Below the pieces are notes generated by a model. It had not been told where the DNA came from. It searched no databases and worked only from the letters and a program-made list of their open reading frames with translations. From the NCBI GenBank assembly GCA_001899065.1, contig MKUZ01000013.1, positions 21,880 through 85,879 on the forward strand: 64,000 nucleotides of DNA. Direction: 5' to 3'. This DNA is from Devosia sp. 66-22. GTDB lineage: Bacteria > Pseudomonadota > Alphaproteobacteria > Rhizobiales > Devosiaceae. The position numbers and the translations under genes were made by a program. Below, piece after piece: positions 34,606 to 44,426 of the stretch; position 1 is the first letter of the stretch, and every line of letters begins with the position of its first letter.

Positions 34606-35934
34606 ATGGCGCAGTCGGCCACACAGAACGGAAGCATCGCCGACCTGCTGGCGAGCGGGCTCTTCCTCGCGCTGTTCGCGTTCTACTGGATCACCATCTC
34701 GCCGTTCGTCGATCTCACCGGGGCGGCGGCGGTCGATCCGTCCGCCGGCAACTCCAACGCGCTGAACCAGCTCATCGCGCTTGCCCTGTTCGGCTCCGCG
34801 GTGCTGTTCTACCTCGTGCGCGGACGCACGATTCCGCTGTTCGGCCCGATGTGGCTGCTGGTCTTCGTCATCGGCTGGTGCGTGCTGACATCGCTCATCG
34901 CGGTACATCCGGACCTCGCCATCAAGCGCACCATCCTCGTGGCCATCGTCGCCGTGAACGCGGCCGTGATGCTGATCCTGCCGCGGTCCGCCGGCGAGTT
35001 TGCCAAGCTCCTCGCGATCGGCGTCCTGGCGGTGCTCGCGCTCTGCTACTATGGCGTGATCTTCCGCCCCACGCTCGCCATCCACCAGGCGAGCGAGATT
35101 CGCGAACCGATGAATGCCGGGCTCTGGCGCGGCCTGTTCCCGCACAAGAACAGCGCCGCTGGCGCGATGGTGCTGATCGTCTTCATCGGCCTGTTCGTCG
35201 CCTCGGTGCGCTCGAAGCTCCTCGGCTTCTCCATCGTGGCGCTGGCGACGTTCTTTCTCGCCCATACCGGCGGCAAGACCTCGACGCTGGTGCTGCCCGT
35301 GATCCTCCTGCTCGCCTGGGGGATCGAGCGGTTCCCCTGGAGCCGCATCCCGGTGGTGGTCGGTGGCCTTGTCGCCTTCAACGTGGTTGCCGTCGGCTCG
35401 GCCGTATTCGAGCCGCTGCGCGACCTCGTCACGGCGCTGGGCGTTGATCCCACCTTCACCAACCGCGCCGACATCTGGCGCTTCGCCTTCTCGGCTATCG
35501 CCGAGCGGCCGTTCACCGGCTACGGCCTCCAGTCCTTCTGGCAGACCGAAGGCCTCGTCTATGGCGGCGACACGCTCGAGACCTGGGCCGCGGCCGCCTA
35601 CAACGGCCACAATGGCTACCTCGATGCGCTGATCAGCATGGGCATTCCCGGGCTGATCATCACTGTGATCTGGGCCGTGTTCATTCCCATCGGCGATCTG
35701 GGGCGGGCGCAGCGCGCCGGCAACGATCCACGCATGACGCGGCTGTTTGTCCGCATCTGGCTCTACGTCATCTTCAACGGCTGCGTTGAAAGCGTATTCT
35801 ACGAAGGCGGTGGCGCCCTCTGGTTCTGCCTGCTCTTCGCGCTGTTCGGATTGCGGCTGCAGGGTCTCGCCCATCTCGTGCCGGCCGAGCAGAAGGTCCG
35901 ATCCGCGTCGCAGGGAGGACTTGCCCATGCCTAG
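34606..35934 (+). CDS. O-antigen ligase/Wzy-type polymerase (ExoQ-like membrane protein)
   Basis: 442 residues with about ten to twelve membrane segments. The large periplasmic loop late in the protein carries the family pattern NRADIWRFAFSAIAERPFTGYGLQSFW, then YNGHNGYLDALISMGIPG with the key His. HTGGKTSTLVLP is the other conserved loop. It polymerises lipid-linked repeat units or ligates them; the Wzx flippase and two Wzz-like proteins favour the polymerase role. It starts 2 bases after the wzz-like gene. Confidence 0.88.
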   Translation: MAQSATQNGSIADLLASGLFLALFAFYWITISPFVDLTGAAAVDPSAGNSNALNQLIALALFGSAVLFYLVRGRTIPLFGPMWLLVFVIGWCVLTSLIAVHPDLAIKRTILVAIVAVNAAVMLILPRSAGEFAKLLAIGVLAVLALCYYGVIFRPTLAIHQASEIREPMNAGLWRGLFPHKNSAAGAMVLIVFIGLFVASVRSKLLGFSIVALATFFLAHTGGKTSTLVLPVILLLAWGIERFPWSRIPVVVGGLVAFNVVAVGSAVFEPLRDLVTALGVDPTFTNRADIWRFAFSAIAERPFTGYGLQSFWQTEGLVYGGDTLETWAAAAYNGHNGYLDALISMGIPGLIITVIWAVFIPIGDLGRAQRAGNDPRMTRLFVRIWLYVIFNGCVESVFYEGGGALWFCLLFALFGLRLQGLAHLVPAEQKVRSASQGGLAHA

Positions 35935-36694
35935 CGTTTTCGCTCGCCTTGATGACCTTGCCGGCCGCGTCACCAACCGGCTGATCGAACGCCTGCCCGG
36001 CCCGCAGATCGACGTGACCACCGCGACGCCGGTCGTGAGCTTTACCTTCGACGACGTGCCCGACACCGCCCTCACCGCCGGCGCCGCGATCCTCGAGCGC
36101 TACGACGCGCGCGGCACCTTCTACATCGCGGGCGGGCTCGCCGGCCGGCGCGAAGCCGATCGCACGCTGATCGGCCCCGAGGGCTGCGCCGAGCTCAGGG
36201 CGCGTGGGCACGAGCTGGCCTGCCACACATTCGCCCACCCCAATCTGCGCCACCTGCACGGCGACGCGCTGGCCCGCGATATCGCGCGCAACCGCGACTA
36301 CCTCGCGGGCATCGACCCGACACGCGTGCCGCGCAACTTCGCTTACCCCTACACCGCCGGCTCGTTCCGGGCGCGCGCTCTGCTGGCGTGGCAGTTCCGC
36401 TCGGCGCGCGGCGGACTCAAAGGCGTCAACCGCGGTCGCGTCGACCGGACCTATCTGCGCGGCATGCCCGTCGAGCAGCCCGAGGAGAGCGTTCTCGCCC
36501 TGCGCGGCGTGGTCGACGAACTGGTGCGCAATCCCGGCTGGCTGATCTTCTACGCCCACGACATCAGCGATCGCCCCACACCCTATGGCTGCACACCGCT
36601 GAGCTTCGAGACGCTGGTGCGCCACACCCGGCAGGCCGGCTGCGAGATTCTCACCGTCGACGCCGCCCTTGACCGCTTCGGAGTTACCCCGTGA
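35927..36694 (+). CDS. Polysaccharide deacetylase (NodB family)
   Basis: 255 residues; AGGGAGGAC precedes ATG 35927, which overlaps the previous gene by 8 bases. NodB fold with FTFDDVP (Asp42, Asp43), the metal-binding His pair His100 and His104 in HTFAHPNL, and YAHDISDRP near the C-terminus. There is no signal peptide, so it probably acts on lipid-linked or nucleotide-linked sugars in the cytoplasm, removing N- or O-acetyl groups. Confidence 0.88.
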   Translation: MPSVFARLDDLAGRVTNRLIERLPGPQIDVTTATPVVSFTFDDVPDTALTAGAAILERYDARGTFYIAGGLAGRREADRTLIGPEGCAELRARGHELACHTFAHPNLRHLHGDALARDIARNRDYLAGIDPTRVPRNFAYPYTAGSFRARALLAWQFRSARGGLKGVNRGRVDRTYLRGMPVEQPEESVLALRGVVDELVRNPGWLIFYAHDISDRPTPYGCTPLSFETLVRHTRQAGCEILTVDAALDRFGVTP

Positions 36695-37935
36695 ACGCCA
36701 TGCTGCCGATGTCGAGGCTCCTCGCGATCAACAACTACTTTTATCGCCGCGGCGGCGCCGAGGCCGTGTTCCTCGACCACATCGACCTGTTCGAGCAGGC
36801 CGGCTGGCAGGTGGCGCCGTTCGCCATGCAGGCGGCACAGAACCTGCCCAGCGATTGGTCGGAGTATTTCGTCTCGGAGATCGAGTTCGGCCATCAGCCT
36901 GGGCTCGCCACCAAGCTGCAGCACGCCGCCAAGATCATCTATTCGCGCGAGGCCCAGCGCAATGTCGGCGCGCTCATCGAGCGGTTCCGGCCGCATCTCG
37001 CGCACGCCCACAATGTGTACCACCATCTGTCGCCGGCGATCTTCCAGACGCTCAAGGCGCATGGCGTGCCCACGATCATGACGGCGCACGACCTCAAGAT
37101 CGCCTGTACCGCCTACAAGATGCTGTCGCATGGCAGCGTGTGCGAGAAGTGCAAGAACGGCAACATCACGCAGGTGCTGCTTAACCGCTGCGCCAAGGAC
37201 TCGACGGCACTGAGCGGCCTGCTGCTGCTCGAATCGGCCGTGCATCGCGCGCTCGGGCTCTACCGCAAATATCTCGACCGCATCGTCGTCCCCAGCCAGT
37301 TCTACCGCACCAAGCTGATCGAATGGGGCTGGCCGGCGGAGCAGCTCGTCTACGTCCCCAATTTCGTCAACCCCGAGCTGCTGACCGCCGCGCCGTCCGA
37401 GGAAGGCGACTACTACCTGTTCGCCGGCCGCCTCGCGCCGGAAAAGGGCATCGCAACACTGGTCGAAGCGGCGGCGCTGACCGGGCTGAAACTCGTGGTG
37501 GCCGGCAGCGGTCCTGACGAGGCCATGTTGAAGCAGCTCGTCGCGGATCGCCGGGCGCCGGTAACCTTCGTCGGCCACGTCTCCGGCCAGCCGCTGCGCG
37601 AGTTGATCGGTGGCGCGCGGGCGCTGGTGCTACCCTCGGAATGGTACGAAAACGCGCCCGTCAGCATCCTCGAATCCTATGCGCTAGGACGCCCGGTCAT
37701 CGGCACCGAGATCGGCGGCATCCCCGAACTGATCCGCGCCGGCGAAACCGGCCTCACCGCGCCCTCGGGCAACGCGGTTGCGCTGGCCGACACGCTCGGC
37801 CGCATGGAAGCCGCCGGTCCCGCCCGCCGCGCGGCGATGGGCGCTGCCGGCCGCGACTGGGCCACCACCAACTTCTCGGCGATCGCCTATCGCGACCGCA
37901 TGCTCGACCTCTACGCACAATTGGTGCCGGCATGA
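36691..37935 (+). CDS. Glycosyltransferase family 4 with cysteine motif
   Basis: 414 residues from a GTG overlapping the previous stop (GTGA). N-terminal acceptor domain with NNYFYRRGGAEAVFLDH, and C-terminal donor-binding domain with FAGRLAPEKGIATLVEAA and the E-x7-E type element (SILESYALGRPVIGTEIGGIPEL). A four-cysteine patch (VCEKCKNG and later Cys, about residues 150-170) is typical of a subset of GT4 enzymes that may bind metal. It builds the repeat unit on the inner membrane face. Confidence 0.88.
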   Translation: MNAMLPMSRLLAINNYFYRRGGAEAVFLDHIDLFEQAGWQVAPFAMQAAQNLPSDWSEYFVSEIEFGHQPGLATKLQHAAKIIYSREAQRNVGALIERFRPHLAHAHNVYHHLSPAIFQTLKAHGVPTIMTAHDLKIACTAYKMLSHGSVCEKCKNGNITQVLLNRCAKDSTALSGLLLLESAVHRALGLYRKYLDRIVVPSQFYRTKLIEWGWPAEQLVYVPNFVNPELLTAAPSEEGDYYLFAGRLAPEKGIATLVEAAALTGLKLVVAGSGPDEAMLKQLVADRRAPVTFVGHVSGQPLRELIGGARALVLPSEWYENAPVSILESYALGRPVIGTEIGGIPELIRAGETGLTAPSGNAVALADTLGRMEAAGPARRAAMGAAGRDWATTNFSAIAYRDRMLDLYAQLVPA

Positions 37936-39119
37936 CCGACCGCCGTCGCAAACGATCCTCGATCATGATGCTGGGCTCGCGTGGCATCAACGGTCCGCAG
38001 GGTGGTGTCGAGACGCATATTGAGGCGCTCGCCCCCCTGCTGGTCGATCGCGGCTGGAACATCAATGTGCTGGCACGCAAGCCCTACATGCCGCAGGGCA
38101 AGCGTGTCTGGAACGGCGTCGAGATCGAGCCCGTCTGGGCGCCGCAGCACCGCTCGCTCGAGGCGCTCGTCCACACGGCCATGGGGGTGGCGCTGGCCTC
38201 GGTCCGCCGGCCCGACGTGGTGCATATCCACGCCATCGGCCCCGCGTTGATGACGCCCGGGGCACGACTGACCGGTCTCCGCTCGGTCGTGACGCACCAT
38301 GGCTACGACTACGATCGCGACAAATGGGGCGGCCTTGCGCGGACCATGCTGCGCATGGGCGAGCGGCTCGGCATGAAATGGTCCGACCGCGCCATTGCCG
38401 TCGCCGACAACATTGCCAGGGACATGACGGAGCGCTACGGGCGCCCGGTGGTGTTCCTGCCCAACGGCGTCACCATGCCGGGCAGCGCCCCCGATATCGC
38501 CGCGCTCGAGGCGTACGGCCTCGAGCCGCGTCGCTACGTGATCAACGTCTCCCGTATCGTGCCCGAGAAGCGGCAGCTCGACCTGATCGCGGCCTACGCC
38601 AGGCTCGTCGATCCCGGCTTCAAGCTTGTGCTCGTCGGCGGCGCCGACCACCCCGATCCCTATGAGCTCGCCGTTCGGGAGACCGCTGCGGCAACGCCCG
38701 GCGTCGTGATGACCGGCTTCCAGCGCGGCGCGACCCTTGCCGGTCTGTTCGGCCATGCCGGGCTGTTCGTGCTGCCCTCGAGCCACGAAGGCATGCCCAT
38801 CGCGCTGCTCGAAGCGCTGAGCTATGGCCTGCCGGTGCTGGCGAGCGACATCCCCGCCAATCTCGCGCTGGCCATGGCGACCGACCGCTACGTCCCGCTC
38901 GGCAACATCGAGGCACTTGCCGAGGCCATGGCGCGCGGCATGGCGCACCAGCCCACCGACCTCGAACGCGATACGCAGATCGAGATGGTGCGGCACCGCT
39001 TCGGCTGGGATCACGTCGCCGACTCGATGAGCCGGCTCTATGCCGAGCTGCTGCGCACCGATGGCCGCAAGGGCGTCGAAGCGATGCGCGCGCCTCAGTC
39101 GCGCTCGATCACGAAATAG
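37932..39119 (+). CDS. Glycosyltransferase family 4
   Basis: 395 residues; ATGA overlap with the previous gene. MMLGSRGINGPQGGVETHIEAL is the N-terminal glycine-rich loop; the donor site has INVSRIVPEKRQLDLIAAYARL and PSSHEGMPIALLEALSYGLPVLASDIP. Its last 25 bases overlap the end of the convergent gene. It ends the wzz-wzy-deacetylase-GT-GT operon. Confidence 0.88.
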   Translation: MTDRRRKRSSIMMLGSRGINGPQGGVETHIEALAPLLVDRGWNINVLARKPYMPQGKRVWNGVEIEPVWAPQHRSLEALVHTAMGVALASVRRPDVVHIHAIGPALMTPGARLTGLRSVVTHHGYDYDRDKWGGLARTMLRMGERLGMKWSDRAIAVADNIARDMTERYGRPVVFLPNGVTMPGSAPDIAALEAYGLEPRRYVINVSRIVPEKRQLDLIAAYARLVDPGFKLVLVGGADHPDPYELAVRETAAATPGVVMTGFQRGATLAGLFGHAGLFVLPSSHEGMPIALLEALSYGLPVLASDIPANLALAMATDRYVPLGNIEALAEAMARGMAHQPTDLERDTQIEMVRHRFGWDHVADSMSRLYAELLRTDGRKGVEAMRAPQSRSITK

Positions 39120-41239
39120 GTCGTCGGACCGTCCGGCGTCCCGTTCTCGAGACGGAACTCGATCGGGCCGCTGCCCGACTGCAGCAGCGGCTTGACCACG
39201 CCGTCGAGACCCACCGGCGCGATGCGCCAGTCGCCTGTCCCTGCGAGGCTGAAGTCGACGGCGCCGGGCCGGATCAGTACCGGCAGATGGCCGAAGTCGA
39301 GGATCTCGCGCGCCTCGCTGTCGGCAAAGCGCATCCCCGAATTGCGCGCATCGGTGGCGAAGATCACGAGGATGCGCTTGCTGTCGGCGAGTGGCCTGCC
39401 GTCGAGCGCCGACAGCGCGAACAGGGCGGGCGTCGTGGTGCCGCGCAATGTCGCCGGTCCGAGCGCGAGCGGACCGTCGAGCGTGTCGAACGCGGCCGCC
39501 ACCGTCCGGGGCGTCACCACCGTGAGCAGCCGGCGGTCGGGCGCGGCGTCGATCTCGCCGGTATCGCTGCGATAGACGCCTCGCGCGAGGGCATCGGCGG
39601 TCTGCTGCGCAATGGCGCCGCCGCTCAGCAGACGGTCGACCATGTCGGCGAAGCTGCTCTCGGCGCGCGCGGCCGGAACGCTCGTCGCTTCGGTTGCCCC
39701 CTCCTCGAGGCCGATCGCGCCCAGCGCCATGAGGGCGGTCAGATCCTCGGGCTCACGCGCCGCGATGGCGTCGCCGAGCCCCGCATCGCCGTCGATGGCA
39801 AACGGCACCGTGAGCGCCGACGGCGCAACGTCACCGCGACGGAACAGCAGCGCCGCGAGCGTCTCACCGGCGCGCGCCACAGGATCGAGCGCGATGGCAT
39901 AGGGCAGCATCTGCTGCTTGTGCGGCGCATCCTCGCCATAACGCAGGACGATAGGGCCGTGGCCGTGGCGGCAGAGCCCGTCCCACCCCTGGAAGGCGGC
40001 ATAGGCCGGCACGGCCAGCCCCGCTTCGTAGCGGTAGCGGTTCCAGAACAGATGATCGTATTCGGTGAGCAGGAACGGCTTGCCGAGCCAGCGTGTCGAG
40101 GCCGCGAGGCGGATGTAGTCGAGGCCCTTGCCGATCGAGCTCTGCTGTTCGATGCGGGTGCCGGGCGCATAGCCGCTGACCCAGTCGAAGTAGATGTTCA
40201 TGGTCACCGCATCGAGGTCGCGGCGACTGAGGCTGGCCTGCAGGATGGGCCAGTTGTTGTAGTTGCTGATGGCGCCGCGATAGCCCAAATCGCGCAGGAT
40301 CGCCGACATCGCCGCCGTGCCCGTCGTCTCCGTCTCGATGAAGTAGCGTTGCACGTCGCGATAGCGCGGCGACGGCGCATAGCGGTTGGCGGGCAGTCCG
40401 ATGGTGCCGTCCTCGAGGCTCTCGCCCCAGCCGAGGCCTCCCCACGCCGCCGCGAGCGCCGCGCTGTCGGCGTAGCGCTGGCGCAACCAGGTGTTGAACC
40501 CGGCGGTGAGCTGCGCCGAATAGACGCCCTCGCCCTGCCCTTCGCGCACGATGGAATCGAATTCGAGCCCGCCTTCATTCACGAGCACGATCAGCGCCAG
40601 CGCGGGGTCGGCGACGGTCGCGACACCGGTGTAGGGATTCACCGCCGCAAGGAAGCGCTGCTGGAGCTGTCGCCAGTGCTCGAGGCCGGCGGGATCGAGC
40701 AGCACGGCCCCCTTGAGGTCGCCTTTGCCGTCCCAGCGATCGTCATAGCCGCCCAGTGCTCCGCGGGCCGAGGTCATGCCGTCGAGGATCCACGAGATCC
40801 CCTCCCGCTTGAGCGCGGCCATCAGGTACTGCACACGGTCGAGTACTTCGGGATCGAAATCGAAGTCGCCCGACCGTCCGAACATCAGGGCGGATTCGAT
40901 GAAGTGGAAGCGCGCGACATTGTAGCCGTGCATCGCGAGCTGGCGGGCATAGCGGTCGGCGTCGGCGTGGTCGGGAAAGCCCCCCGATGCGGGACTCCAG
41001 GCGAGCGAGGCACACAACAGCGGCTGCGGCTGGCCGGGACTGTCGCTCATCGCGAAGCGGCCATTGGCGATGACCAGCCGCCGTTCGGGGCCGATCGCGC
41101 CATTGGGCAGGAGGCCCGAAAAGTCGAGCGGACTACCGGCAGCCACTTCGAGCGAGGTCTCGCGAACGGGCAGCCAGTCCTGCGCGGTGGCCCCGACCGT
41201 TGCGACGATCAAGAGGGCCAGTGCGAGAAGGCTACGCAT
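39095..41239 (-). CDS. Secreted clan GH-A-like glycoside hydrolase
   Basis: 714 residues. Signal peptide (about 1-20, ATAQ). A TIM-barrel region resembles clan GH-A: HGYNVARFHF (about 104-113), the acid/base-like Asn221-Glu222 in LVNEGGLEF, MNIYFDWVSGY, and a nucleophile-like Glu393 in LLTEYDHLFWNR. The C-terminal 250 residues look like beta-sandwich. In polysaccharide loci such enzymes trim or release polymer in the periplasm. No exact family can be given. It overlaps the upstream glycosyltransferase gene by 8 bases and the convergent one by 25. Confidence 0.72.
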   Translation of the reverse strand: MRSLLALALLIVATVGATAQDWLPVRETSLEVAAGSPLDFSGLLPNGAIGPERRLVIANGRFAMSDSPGQPQPLLCASLAWSPASGGFPDHADADRYARQLAMHGYNVARFHFIESALMFGRSGDFDFDPEVLDRVQYLMAALKREGISWILDGMTSARGALGGYDDRWDGKGDLKGAVLLDPAGLEHWRQLQQRFLAAVNPYTGVATVADPALALIVLVNEGGLEFDSIVREGQGEGVYSAQLTAGFNTWLRQRYADSAALAAAWGGLGWGESLEDGTIGLPANRYAPSPRYRDVQRYFIETETTGTAAMSAILRDLGYRGAISNYNNWPILQASLSRRDLDAVTMNIYFDWVSGYAPGTRIEQQSSIGKGLDYIRLAASTRWLGKPFLLTEYDHLFWNRYRYEAGLAVPAYAAFQGWDGLCRHGHGPIVLRYGEDAPHKQQMLPYAIALDPVARAGETLAALLFRRGDVAPSALTVPFAIDGDAGLGDAIAAREPEDLTALMALGAIGLEEGATEATSVPAARAESSFADMVDRLLSGGAIAQQTADALARGVYRSDTGEIDAAPDRRLLTVVTPRTVAAAFDTLDGPLALGPATLRGTTTPALFALSALDGRPLADSKRILVIFATDARNSGMRFADSEAREILDFGHLPVLIRPGAVDFSLAGTGDWRIAPVGLDGVVKPLLQSGSGPIEFRLENGTPDGPTTYFVIERD

Positions 41240-42230
41240 CGGCCTTGCTGAGCACGCGGCTGTCGATCCAGGCTGCCGGGTCGCGGCGCGGCTTGAAATA
41301 GCCGAGCGGCAGGGCCGCGGCCATGAACAGCCAGGCTGTCACCGAGTAGAGCCCGAGACTGAGGCTGCGATGCTTGAGGCTCATGATACCGATCACGGCG
41401 GCGATGGCGACGACGCACAGCAGCAGCGCCAGTCCCTTGTTGGGCACCAGCAGCAGCACCAGCAGCAGCGCAAGCGCGCCCGCATAGACCGCCGCCCAGA
41501 GCTTCAGCTCGCGAATGTCGCGCAGCAGCGACCACAGATGCGGCTTGCCGGTGGCGGCACGCAGCACCTCGCCGGTGCCGCGCAGATATTTCGAGCGCCA
41601 GCGCCGCAGCAGCAGCGCATACGCGTTCATGCGGTAGCCGAAATGCTGGGCGAAGGGGGTGTCGAGCCGGTAGAGGCCCCATCCCGCCTGCCGCATGCGC
41701 ACCCCCAGGTCGAACTCCTCATAGCCATGCAGATTGCGGTCGGACAGATAGCCCACCGCCGCGACGGCTTCACGCCGATAGAGGCCGCCGCCATTGAGGC
41801 GATCGACCGGACCAGCATTGTATTCCGCGCCGCCGCGCGACATGCGCCGCGCAAATTCGAGGTTCTCGAGGTTCATCTCGACCACGCGGCCGCCGACGCC
41901 GCCCACCGACGGATTGGCTTGGAGGAAGGCGACGGCCTTGGCGAGGAACTGTGGGTCGAGCAGCATGTCCCCGTCCATCAGGCAAAGATAGTCGCCCTTG
42001 CTGTACTGGTAGCCCAGTTGCGGCCCGAGCCCGCAGCTCGGCTGCTCGCCCGGCGCGATCTGCACCAGGGTGACGCCGTAGCGCAGCGCGATCTCGATGG
42101 TCCCATCGGTCGAGCCGCTGTCGGCAACGATCACCTCGCCGTCCGGCCCCACCGCTGCCAAGGCGCTTTCGAGCGTCGCGGCCAGCCGCTCGGCTTCGTT
42201 GAGGGTCTTGATGATGATCGAAACGCTCAT
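41232..42230 (-). CDS. Glycosyltransferase family 2 with C-terminal membrane segments
   Basis: 332 residues; the ATG overlaps the flippase stop (ATGA). GT-A fold: SIIIKTLNEAERLAATLES, VADSGSTDGT, and the DxD-type MDGDMLL. The RNLHGYEEFDLGVRMRQAGW segment gives the ED-type catalytic base. Two or three membrane helices follow (about 235-310), anchoring it at the inner membrane. It adds a sugar to the lipid-linked repeat unit. Confidence 0.9.
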   Translation of the reverse strand: MSVSIIIKTLNEAERLAATLESALAAVGPDGEVIVADSGSTDGTIEIALRYGVTLVQIAPGEQPSCGLGPQLGYQYSKGDYLCLMDGDMLLDPQFLAKAVAFLQANPSVGGVGGRVVEMNLENLEFARRMSRGGAEYNAGPVDRLNGGGLYRREAVAAVGYLSDRNLHGYEEFDLGVRMRQAGWGLYRLDTPFAQHFGYRMNAYALLLRRWRSKYLRGTGEVLRAATGKPHLWSLLRDIRELKLWAAVYAGALALLLVLLLVPNKGLALLLCVVAIAAVIGIMSLKHRSLSLGLYSVTAWLFMAAALPLGYFKPRRDPAAWIDSRVLSKADA

Positions 42231-43528
42231 GAGCCCAGCACCCCTTCGCCGCCGAGGCGCGGACCCGGCTTGCCGGACGCTGCCGCGAGCCGCAGCAGCA
42301 TGAACCAGGCGAAGGCCGCCGTTCCCGCCTCCACCGCGTAGCTCGCAACGAACGTTCCGTTGATCCCGAAGCGCCACGTCGCCAATGCCACGGTGATGCC
42401 GCCGATGATGGTGGCGCTGTTGAGTACCAGCGCCCGCTGCAACTGGTGGCCGCTCGACCCCAGCGCCTCAAGCGCCGTCGCATACATGCCCATCAGCACG
42501 ATGACGAAAGCGAGAATGCGCACGAAGTCGGGCATCGAGACATACTCGTGCCCGAACAGCAGCGGCAGCAGCGGTGCGGCGGCGATCAGGATGACCGCGG
42601 TGACGGTGCTGATCCCGAGGCTGACGAAGAACACCTTGCGGAACCGCGCCATGCCGTGGCGAAGCCCGTTGACCGTGGCGGCCGCGGAGCCCGGATACAT
42701 CAAGCGGTTGAGGGCATCGACCGAGAGATAGCCGCTGTCGATGATGCGGCGGGCGACACCATAGCTGGCGACGATCTCGGGACTGGTGAAGGCTGTGAGC
42801 AGTAGCAGATCGATGTTCTGGCGCAGCGCGCGCAGGACGAACGGCGTACAGAACAGCAAGCCGTTGCGCAGCTCGTCGCGCACGATGTGGAATTTCGGCG
42901 CGCCCAGCGACCGGATCGAGCGCAGCGCGATGACGGCGATGACGAGGTGGGCGACGAAATTCCACACCGCCCATTCGGCGAGGCTGTCGACCCCGAAGAC
43001 CAGGCAGCCCGCAACCGCCGCCACCAGTCGGCCGGCGGCGTAGAGCACCACATTGCGGTTGGCGGCCGCGAACATCGAGTGGGCGAGAAATGCTGCTTCG
43101 ACGAACAGGATCACGCGGGTGAGGATGATGTTGGCCAAAAGGAACAGCGAGATCGCGCCCAGATTGGTCCATGGATTGGCATCGAGCGTGAACAAGAAGG
43201 GCAGCGCGACGAGCCCCAGCGCAACGAGCAGTGCGCCGGTCGCGGCGCTCATGATGATGCTGTGGCCGAACATGACACGGAACATCGTGCGGTCCTGCGC
43301 CACGCGGCGCACCAGCGCTTCCTGCGAGCCAAGACCGCACAATTGCACTGCCACGGCGGTGATCGCGGTGAGGCCGACGAAATAGCTGAACTCGAGCACG
43401 CCCAGCGCCCGCGCCAGGATGGCGAAGGTCAGCAATTGCGCGGCGCTCGAGGTAATGAGGCTGCCCCCCGAGGCGAGGTAAGAGAGCCCCATCGGCAGGA
43501 TCGATTTGATGGCTGTTGGGGTACGCAT
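42227..43528 (-). CDS. Wzx-like polysaccharide flippase
   Basis: 433 residues, about twelve membrane segments, MATE-like polysaccharide transport fold (SYLASGGSLITSSAAQLLTFAILARALGVLEFSYFVGL at the N-terminus). It should flip the undecaprenyl-linked repeat unit to the periplasm for polymerisation. First gene of the minus-strand operon with the family 2 glycosyltransferase and the hydrolase-like gene. Confidence 0.88.
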   Translation of the reverse strand: MRTPTAIKSILPMGLSYLASGGSLITSSAAQLLTFAILARALGVLEFSYFVGLTAITAVAVQLCGLGSQEALVRRVAQDRTMFRVMFGHSIIMSAATGALLVALGLVALPFLFTLDANPWTNLGAISLFLLANIILTRVILFVEAAFLAHSMFAAANRNVVLYAAGRLVAAVAGCLVFGVDSLAEWAVWNFVAHLVIAVIALRSIRSLGAPKFHIVRDELRNGLLFCTPFVLRALRQNIDLLLLTAFTSPEIVASYGVARRIIDSGYLSVDALNRLMYPGSAAATVNGLRHGMARFRKVFFVSLGISTVTAVILIAAAPLLPLLFGHEYVSMPDFVRILAFVIVLMGMYATALEALGSSGHQLQRALVLNSATIIGGITVALATWRFGINGTFVASYAVEAGTAAFAWFMLLRLAAASGKPGPRLGGEGVLGS

Positions 43529-43629
43529 TGTCGGCGCCGGCTCTGGGCATTCATGGGGGCGCCCCTGTTTCGCACATCGCGCCGCCCCCGGCTCCGATGT
43601 CCGCGATTCTGCGTTAACGTGCCAAAGCT

Positions 43630-44286
43630 CTAGAGGCGCTGGACAAACGCCACGCGCGGCACGTCTTCCGTATCTTTACTAAAATTGAGGGCGCCATAGG
43701 CGCCGCTGCGCTTGAGCAGCATCGCCACCTGTCGGTCCTGTCCGGCGCCGAACTCGAAGGCCAGCCAGCCGCCCGGCTTCAGATGGAGCGGCGCTTCGGC
43801 GATGAGGCGCTGGTGGATCGCGATGCCATAGGCTCCCGCATCGAACGCTTCGCGCGGCTCCCTTTCGAGCAGGTAGGCACTGTCGCCGGCAAGCTTGGCC
43901 GTCGAGATGTAGGGCGGATTGCACACGATGAGGTCGGCCTGTGTCGCGTCCAGCGATGCGGCAAGGCCGGCGAACATGTCGCCCTGCCCCACTGTGACGC
44001 GCCCGCCCAGTCCGAGCCGCTGCGTATTTTCCCGTGCCTGGGCCGTCGCCTCGTCGGTGAGGTCGCTGAGGAACACCCGCGCATCCGGCCGCGCATCGGC
44101 GATGGCGAGACCGAGATTTCCGGACCCGCAGCACATGTCGATAACGACGGGAGTGTCGGCAACGCCCTCTAGCAACTGCAGCGCCGTACGCCCCAGCAGC
44201 TCCGTCTCGGCGCGCGGTGCGAGCACGCCCGGCCCCGCGACGATGCTGATCGACATGAACCGATGGGTCTCGAGCGTAGCGTGCAT
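43630..44286 (-). CDS. PrmC/HemK-like class I methyltransferase
   Basis: 218 residues. The SAM-binding motif I is VVIDMCCGSGNLGLAIA and motif IV is CNPPYIS, the NPPY tetrad of glutamine- and adenine-N methyltransferases. It lacks the long N-terminal domain of true PrmC release-factor methyltransferase. The target could be a protein glutamine or a small molecule. It is transcribed toward the flippase with a 101-bp gap, divergent from the LacI-type regulator. Confidence 0.82.
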   Translation of the reverse strand: MHATLETHRFMSISIVAGPGVLAPRAETELLGRTALQLLEGVADTPVVIDMCCGSGNLGLAIADARPDARVFLSDLTDEATAQARENTQRLGLGGRVTVGQGDMFAGLAASLDATQADLIVCNPPYISTAKLAGDSAYLLEREPREAFDAGAYGIAIHQRLIAEAPLHLKPGGWLAFEFGAGQDRQVAMLLKRSGAYGALNFSKDTEDVPRVAFVQRL

Positions 44287-44388
44287 GGGTCCTGCCCACT
44301 CCGAAGTTGCAGCGTTCGCGGTCTAGCATCTGGCCGCTTCGGACCGGGCCGAATTGACAGGCGACAGTTAACGGGCATGCGGAAGCTG

Positions 44389-44417
44389 TTGGCGTGGGCG
44401 CCGCTTGGCGCTATAGG
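44389..44417 (+). promoter_or_regulatory. Possible promoter of the LacI-type gene
   Basis: TTGGCG, a 17-bp spacer and TATAGG. A start about 7 bases beyond the -10 would fall at about 44424, only a few bases before the ATG at 44427, implying a leaderless message. Moderate match only. Confidence 0.3.
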
Positions 44418-44426
44418 CGCTGCATC

